A stretch of DNA of 64,000 nucleotides from Galerina marginata (lineage: Eukaryota > Basidiomycota > Agaricomycetes > Agaricales > Galerinaceae). Below the pieces are notes generated by a model. The model made no database searches. It was not told where the DNA came from and worked only from the letters and a program-made list of their open reading frames with translations. Both the position numbers and the translations under genes were made by a program. Location: assembly GCA_023014335.1 (NCBI GenBank), contig JAECYW010000015.1, positions 372,001 through 436,000 on the forward strand, given 5' to 3'. Positions 58,001 through 64,000 of this stretch are shown here, piece after piece; the first letter of the stretch is position 1, and each line of letters begins with the position of its first letter.

Positions 58001-60487
58001 TCGGGCGTATCGTGGAGGATCGAGGCCGCCTGAGCTGAGAAGGCCCGGGGCCTGATGGACAAGATAGCGGGAGAAGGGCAGGTCCTCAGGCTCCGTTTGA
58101 AGAGCTTCAAGAAATGGTCGTATGGCCTCAAACATCACCGGTGACTCGACCAGTAAGCTGACGTCGGATTCCGGATTCTGGCATCTGCTTCGGAGCTGTT
58201 GCAATACACGAAGCTCAAGGCCACTGTCAAAAAACACGATCCTCAGCTTGATGTGATGTTCGTCCTGCCTAACGTATTCCGTGAGCTCTTTAGATGAGTT
58301 GGCAATGACGCCGAGATGGACAGTGGTCTTTCTTCCTGACACCCATACAAGGGCAACAAGACCGCCTTGAGACAATCGCTTCCCGCTCATGCTCTCCCAG
58401 AAGGAAACTCGTTTACCAGCGCGATCAGAGCGAGCTCGGCCAGGAGGAGTGTCTATGACAAGGCTTGTGGACATCCCTTTCCAATCCGGAACGAGAGACA
58501 CAAACTCGACGCCAGTATACACATTGAACATTAAAGACTCCTGGGTATCGACCATGCCTCGATATTTTCCTCCTTGCTTCTGGAGGAGTTCCGCGAGCTT
58601 CGTCTTCTTGGCCCGTCTTTCATTAAGGTCGTCATGGACTAACTGGACAGCCTTACGCAGAGGAGCACTTTAAGGCCGAAAATTAGTGATATCATCTATC
58701 GACAAGTAAGGATAACAAACATTAGCTCTTCCCTCAGGAGTCTGAATTGGATATCGAGGAGGCGCTGCATGCTACTTGACGGTGCAGGATGAGGCGCAGA
58801 GAAAAAGTTGGCGGGGAGAAACGGCGGTTCACGACTCATAAGCTCGTCATTCGTCGGTGCAATTCTGATCTTGGAGATATCTTCAAAATCGTTGTCGTGG
58901 CGCGGTCCTCCAGAGCGAAGGAGTCCAGGACCTTGGTATGTTGTATGAAGAGCGGCAACGAGAGCTTCGTGAGGTCCGTCCTTGTTATGGACTTTCTTTG
59001 GTTTTGTCCCAGAAAGCTTCTCTTGTTCGCGTTCGACGATAGCAGCCAAGCGATCGACTTTCTCTTGGATAGATCCAACGATGTGGCCACGAACAGCAGG
59101 TTGGAGGTTCTTAAACGGGTTGTCGAATGATAGTGGATTCGCTTTTATGGCAATATGCCAATCTTTAAACCATTGACACAGATTGGTTACCAATTTCGAG
59201 AGCCGCGGGAAGCTGGCGACTGCGTTCTTGAACCGGACCAGAAATCTGGACATGGGTTGGTTAAATAAATATGCAAAGAAAGCAGCTAATGGAAGCACAT
59301 ACTCATGTAAAACTCCAGCAATGGATGCAAAAACTTGAGCATCGATCGATTCGTAGACCACTGTTGCGGGATCTTTGAAGGATCGGGCCTTCATAGCTTG
59401 CTCCATGCAGGACTCGACAACATCCGCATATTTAGGGAGATTTTGCAAAACGATGCTATATAAGTGGCTGCACGTCGTTAGTCAAGCAATCGTCGCCTGA
59501 AACATAAGGCTTACTTGGCTTGAGTCATCAGAGTGCTTTTCACAACGAATTCGGAGGACATATACTACGAAACATGTTAGAATGAACAAATTTTGTAACT
59601 CTAAGCCCTCACTCTCAGTAGCGGCAGCATGCCTCGCTGGAAGGATAAGACTGTTTTGTTCTGTCCCGCTTGCATGGAGACCTCAGGCCAATTGATGATC
59701 TCGGCAATGCGAAGGCTCCCGTTGGCCTGAAAGGTCACTTAGCGGAGGAAAAAATCTCCACATTGTAAGTGTAAACATACGGAAGTGAGAGATCGAAGAA
59801 AGAGCTGGACGTAACGACACAATCAGCGACTAAAGATAAGCTATTGAATAGTGTTCATACCTGTCCTTCTTCCTGGGTCTAAAACGTTGGCCGGAATTTC
59901 AGGAACACAGAAATGATGGTGATAGAGTAAATGCTCACCCATAACTTATTGGATGAGTTCGCACTACCAAGGGGTATAAGAAAACCATATATCTCAAAAG
60001 AAGACTTGAATTTGAAATTGTCTAAGAGGAATCTTTTCAAACGGCTATGGGCATCGGTTGGAGACAGGGAGGTGGCCTCGTTTGCCGCGAAAAATCCATC
60101 CGTTGCAGTCCCATTGATCTTTGCGAGACCGTTTTCCGTAAGAAACGGGGCTACAATTTCCCGGGCAGCATCGCTCGCGAAGCTGAAACGAGGTGGCGAA
60201 TGAGGTGTCTGCTGTTCAGCTTGAGGGGTGATATGCCTAAAGCGACATTCAAACTCCCTTTTGCAGTTGCCTTGGGTCCAATAAAACCGGCAGGCACCAC
60301 TGGGAACCGAGGACAGTGTAGTCGGTGTGGGATGCGCCCTGTTGCTTTGAGGGTGTGCTGAAGGACCCGGGGACCCTGGAGAATTGACGGGAGGGGCAGA
60401 GTTGGGACTTATATGAGCAAATTTGCAGTTTTTGCCGTATCGACATCCACCAGGAGCCCGATGGAACCGACATGGTTGGGTGGCCAT
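52018..60487 (-). CDS. ZNFX1-type SF1 RNA helicase with CCCH, NFX1 and RZ zinc fingers
   Basis: One gene of about 2300 residues and many introns. Two CCCH fingers (CX8CX5CX3H at residues 6-25 and 66-85) open it. A helical region (ANGSLRIAEIINWPEVSMQA; LSFQRGMLPLLRYMSSEFVV) and a beta domain follow. Superfamily 1 helicase motifs come next: PPGTGK (Walker A, on its own 19-base exon), AFTNHALDHML, VLLVEEAGQVMEAHIL (Walker B), LIGDPLQLRPT, RTVDNYQGEEGRIVILSLVR and NVALSRAREGLFIFGN. Cysteine/histidine-rich NFX1-type repeats (RCGHRC/CGHRCQESC-like units) then lead to an RZ finger, TGHFYTCQNGHIFAITECGG and RCPECGEVIGG. Relatives act in RNA surveillance: animal ZNFX1 in antiviral and inherited small-RNA responses, fission yeast Hrr1 in heterochromatic RNAi. 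A similar role is inferred. Confidence 0.92.
57733..57751 (-). other. 19-base exon carrying the helicase P-loop
   Basis: TCCTCCTGGGACTGGAAAG on the minus strand is bounded by catag acceptor and gtgata donor. It encodes PPGTGK across phase-shifted junctions (preceding VALIQG, following SFTGVEIL). Confidence 0.8.
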
Positions 60488-61275
60488 GGTGGAGATACAA
60501 CGTTAAAAACTCGTCCTTCCGCAGTCCTGAAGAGTCTTGGAGGTTGTTTGTCCACGTTATCCATCGATTAGTTCTTATCGGGTTCTTGGGCGCCTATCTC
60601 CAATAAAAGCGTTGCAGGAAGATTACCAGGCTTCAACTGGTTACTGAGAGCCCAGTGTCAGTCTGAAAAAAAAAAGAATATCGCTGCAGAAATTTACACA
60701 CATCATGCCAGGTTCAGTACTACACTCCAAGAACATGACCGAATATTGGGGATTATTGGACGTTTACATGCAACTTCCTAGCGTTTTTATCGTTGTCGTC
60801 AGTGCGAAGTTGAGGTTCACTGACGGCACGCACGGCAAGTCACGTAAGGACGTGACGACGTGCCATGTTGAGTCACATGATTGTTACGAAACGCGTCCTA
60901 CTTACATCCGAATTCGTGCAAGGTCCAAGCAAGGTCAGTACTTAAGTTAGGAAGCCTGGAGACTAAATATGCATAGAATGATTTACTAAAATTACAGAAG
61001 ATACAGCATAGTCGGAGACAGGATCCAAATAACATTGGATTTAGCTTGGATTTAGCTGCAGGGAATCGGGACCCACTGTCATTGACTCATGGCACCCAAG
61101 AATGCCGCCGCAAGATAACCAGATCAAACCCTAGTCAAACCCAGTGGAAGGACTTGATATTTTGTCGACCATTGACAATCAGCCATCGATCAGGGTTTGG
61201 TAATTCTTTGGTTAGCCCTTGATGTGAAGTCGACGAATGGAATCCACGAGGCGCCCTTCCTGACCTTCATTAAGT
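60488..61275. other. Intergenic region upstream of the helicase gene
   Basis: About 790 bases: helicase promoter and unassigned sequence. A plus-strand frame from 60705 has no recognisable features. One hairpin (below). Confidence 0.4.
60825..60864. other. Nested hairpin
   Basis: ggcacg ... gtcacg taagga cgtgac ga cgtgcc: two nested inverted repeats of 6 bases each. It could be a protein-binding palindrome (cACGTAA resembles bZIP/bHLH cores) or chance. Confidence 0.3.
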
Positions 61276-61724
61276 TCATACCCAGATACGACCAGCTCGT
61301 CTGCAACGATATCGTATTCGAAAAGTGCTTCCACGCCGCTGCCCTTCACCTTCTTCGTTTGAGTCCTCATCCCAGTCGCTCTCAATGACACTCGCGGGTT
61401 GCTTCGATACAAGACCTGTGACCACCCTTTTTAGCCCTCGTTCCGTAATATCCGATACAAAGCCGGCGCAGGAGTTCGCAGTGGTTCGCAACTGGATGTC
61501 TATCCTTGAAATGTGTACGGCCCGACCAAGATATACGCCAATGTGTACGTGCGTTATGGACATTCGGTGTAGAGCCCACAACTGAAATCATCATGCCCAC
61601 AGCAACCTCGTGGTCGCCGCCGCAATTTGAATATGACCGTTGAACGGTCTTGGGACCATGATCGTGTATCATGGAGAGTGACCATTCGCTGTTGTTCCTC
61701 CCGTACCTTTATTAAATGGGCCAT
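61276..61724 (-). CDS. Possible small hypothetical gene or relic
   Basis: A protein-like minus-strand stretch, LWALHRMSITHVHIGVYLGR through AVHISRIDIQLRTTANSCAG and SVIESDWDEDSNEEGEGQRR, follows an acceptor (tttcag near 61585). A start exon MAHLIK... at 61724 with a gtacgg donor is possible. The final part reads equally well in a second frame (EALFEYDIVADELVVSGYEL ... RLHIKG, stop near 61212), as if a frameshift had occurred. Unknown family. Confidence 0.25.
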
Positions 61725-64000
61725 TTTCCTGGACACGAAAAAGAATAGGTAACTTGAACAGAGCAAATCAAAGAAGAGTAGGCCATAAAATCTGTCGGGT
61801 TACATGTCTTTTTCAACGCATTTTATCGATCGAGATTGTGGTCTTTGGGGTCCACTTTAAAAATTGCGTTAGATTCTCGATCTCGTAGTTGGGATACAGG
61901 CTACAGCGAGAAAGTTGCCGGGAATCCAGACGGACCTCATTTTCATAAAGTCAACCCCCATTTTGCTTTAGGTAGGAATGCAAACCTGCCACAAGGAACG
62001 GTCCGCATAAAACTACTCTTCGAACCGATGAAAGAACGCCGCAGGTCGTCTGACCTTTGTCAAAGCTGGCCCTTACAAACCAACCGACTAAAAGACTGTT
62101 ATCAGGTTGTATTACCCGCTTCCGAGCTAAAAACTAGGCTGGCATCCGAGATCAGAGATCAACAACCGGGGGTCCACGAAAGAGAACATCGCACCTATAT
62201 GGTGTTTGTCGCCAGGTTCATTTGATGTTTTATATATTGAGGATATGTACGAATTTGGCCAGAAATAAGTACAAGGACCACTGCAATCGTCTGCAAATAG
62301 TCAAGGGCCGCCTGGGGGATTGACTTCTGGAAATTCCGGTTTCTAAATCAGTTGACCTTCGCCCTGAAGCTTTCGATCCCTTGTATCGTTTGTGAAAGTC
62401 CCCACGAGAAGCACCAGAAATATCCAAGTTGTTACCTGCAGGTCATTAAGCTAAATCCTGCACGTTCGTTCCCAACTTGAACTAGGGGCCAAAGCGAGCC
62501 TTTACTGTGCTTCTTCAGTATAGATTATGATCGCCAATCCCTGCATGGTACTGTAAGAAGGAGTAGGGATCGGATCGAACAGGACGACGGCGACACCAGG
62601 CCACCTCATTCCGTAATTTATTTAAACCAGCCACCAAGCGCCGATGGCAAGCGTACAAACCCCTTGAAGAAAACGTCCCATTCGGAAAGAAAATGATGAA
62701 GAAAGAGCGGCGCCAAAGATATTCCAGCCACAATTCGAGTCAAAAACGTGCGCCAATCACCGGCCAAACCGCGGCTGCGGCGAAAACAATAAGGTGAGGC
62801 GCAATCAGGGCAGCCTACAGGCAAAAGTAACCCATGATCATCCACAGTTACATCCGTAAATGTGAGCCAAAATCTAGCTCCTTCAAAGTTGGACGGTGTT
62901 CACTGATTCACTTCCGTGGTACTGATAAGTAAACAATAAGAACGAACAGATCAGGACTTCCTGCCCTCTACCCTGGAAAGCGGGACATCTGTCGCCGTAT
63001 GCCAGTCTGTACTTACTTAGCTCTTGCAGAAGAAGAACTTAGGACCAGCACCGAAAGCGGCTCTCAGCAAGGAACTTGACATGAGGTCAGGCTAGCTCAG
63101 GTCAAGTGGTGGCGGCAGAAGTAGAACCTCAGTGAGATTCCATGATAGCTTTCTTATTGTTCACCAGAGCGAAAGCCTGAGCCTGAGAGTGCGGCACATC
63201 CGAGGTTCGAAGTCCAAGCTCAAGGTCGACGTGTTCTCATTAACCGAAGCCGTTCCTAACAGCCTACAGTTGTAACACTTCAAGGAAGACAGCACGCTGG
63301 ACCTGAGACTGAGCCGCTTGGTTCCTCTTCGTGAATCAAAGTCCAGATAAATCGGGTTATGGTTATCCTTCCAGGAAGGCATCGGAAGGAGGAGTTTTCA
63401 ACGGATTGAATAGCAGCGGAGTGGAGGTTCTGAGGTGGTGGTTCGTGGTCACGAGAAGAAATCTAAATTTGCCACAACAATAAACAGGGTCTTATTGTCC
63501 AAGATGTCAAGATTTATGCCCATTTAGGACAAATCAGCGAACGAGAACGCGGGCGACGACACGGACAACGGCTAAGTAGAAAATCATATACCGCGGCTCA
63601 TAAAATTTAAGGATACAATCTAAGTCGAGTATATCAGGAATTAAGTGAGACAATGAAAACGAACTTCCCGCTCGGCATCGTGAGTGGGCGCAGGGGAGTA
63701 GAGATGGAGGGTTATCGCAATAGATAAGGATAGAAGTATGTACGACAACAGGCGGGGGAAAGAGAAGGGAAGGGGAGGGTATACACCAAGCCGAAATACA
63801 CGACATACAAATAATAATCAGTACAGTACAATAATACGTATACGTGACGGAATAAACATCGAGGAGAGGGAGGAGAGACGAGGTACAATCCGTGTAGAAA
63901 TGTGGACAGTGGTGTGGTGTGGAATGCGAGGGTCGTACTATGGAGTATGGATGCAGCAGAATGAAGTGGACGTGGGATGGGATGAACAGAGCGTGAATGG
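61725..64000. other. Gene-poor right end
   Basis: About 2.3 kb without a gene I can support. The frames at 61836-62225 (+) and 63534-63806 (-) show no features. The last 400 bases are purine-rich on the plus strand (gagg-rich), which would be pyrimidine-rich on the minus strand, so they might belong to the flank of a gene beyond the window. Confidence 0.35.

Noticed and set aside
60705..60950. Plus-strand frame of 81 codons
   Set aside because: No homologous features; it overlaps a hairpin and the helicase upstream region.
63534..63806. Minus-strand frame of 90 codons near the right end
   Set aside because: Low-complexity, purine-rich complement without motif or splice context.
1..64000. 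CRISPR arrays, operons, bacterial insertion sequences
   Set aside because: The window is eukaryotic with spliced genes; no spaced direct repeats of CRISPR type or transposase genes were seen.

Overview
This is a nuclear genome segment from a mushroom-forming basidiomycete (Agaricomycete type). The genes carry many short introns of about 50-100 nt with GT...YAG borders. The families also fit: a lineage-expanded G-alpha, F-box/LRR proteins, a DUF4246 protein, a fungal-type atypical kinase, and single-copy basidiomycete housekeeping genes. Most genes cannot be read from single open frames. I rebuilt them by joining exons, and for MED21, RTF2, the M43 protease, G-alpha, HSK3, the kinase and two small membrane proteins the exon lengths sum to a whole number of codons.

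Layout. 0-5 kb: the 5' end of an F-box gene, MED21 (-), RTF2 (+) and a secreted M43 metalloprotease (+). 5-12 kb: a G-protein alpha subunit (+) in a gene-poor stretch. 12-16 kb: an F-box pseudogene, a hypothetical gene (-) and an F-box/LRR gene (-). 16.5-19.6 kb: CUL4 (+). 19.7-24.5 kb: a tandem duplication of a gene resembling the N-terminal part of a UBP2-type deubiquitinase without its catalytic domain. 25-32 kb: a serine carboxypeptidase (-) and a UBR1-like N-recognin that stops before the RING (-). 32.4-38 kb: a divergent pair, DASH subunit HSK3 (-) and the SEA/GATOR2 subunit MTC5/WDR59 (+). 38.6-44.3 kb: two small signal-peptide/transmembrane proteins, two hypothetical genes and F-box debris. 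44.5-45.3 kb: an array of structured repeats with tRNA-like T-arms. 45.4-51.5 kb: an atypical kinase (+), DUF4246 (-), a kinase pseudogene and an F-box gene (-). 52-60.5 kb: one very large CCCH/SF1-helicase/NFX1/RZ-finger gene of ZNFX1 type (-). 60.5-64 kb: almost nothing recognisable.

Common themes. Ubiquitin-system genes are frequent (CUL4, UBR1-like, UBP2-like pair, several F-box genes), and several are reduced to their recognition or adaptor parts. There are also chromatin, transcription and replication factors (MED21, RTF2, HSK3), nutrient signalling (MTC5, G-alpha), and a candidate RNA-surveillance helicase. The observations most worth checking are a one-nucleotide exon needed to build the G-alpha C-terminus, the repeat units whose inverted ends co-vary, the tandem catalytic-domain-less UBP2-like genes, and the RING-less UBR1-like protein.
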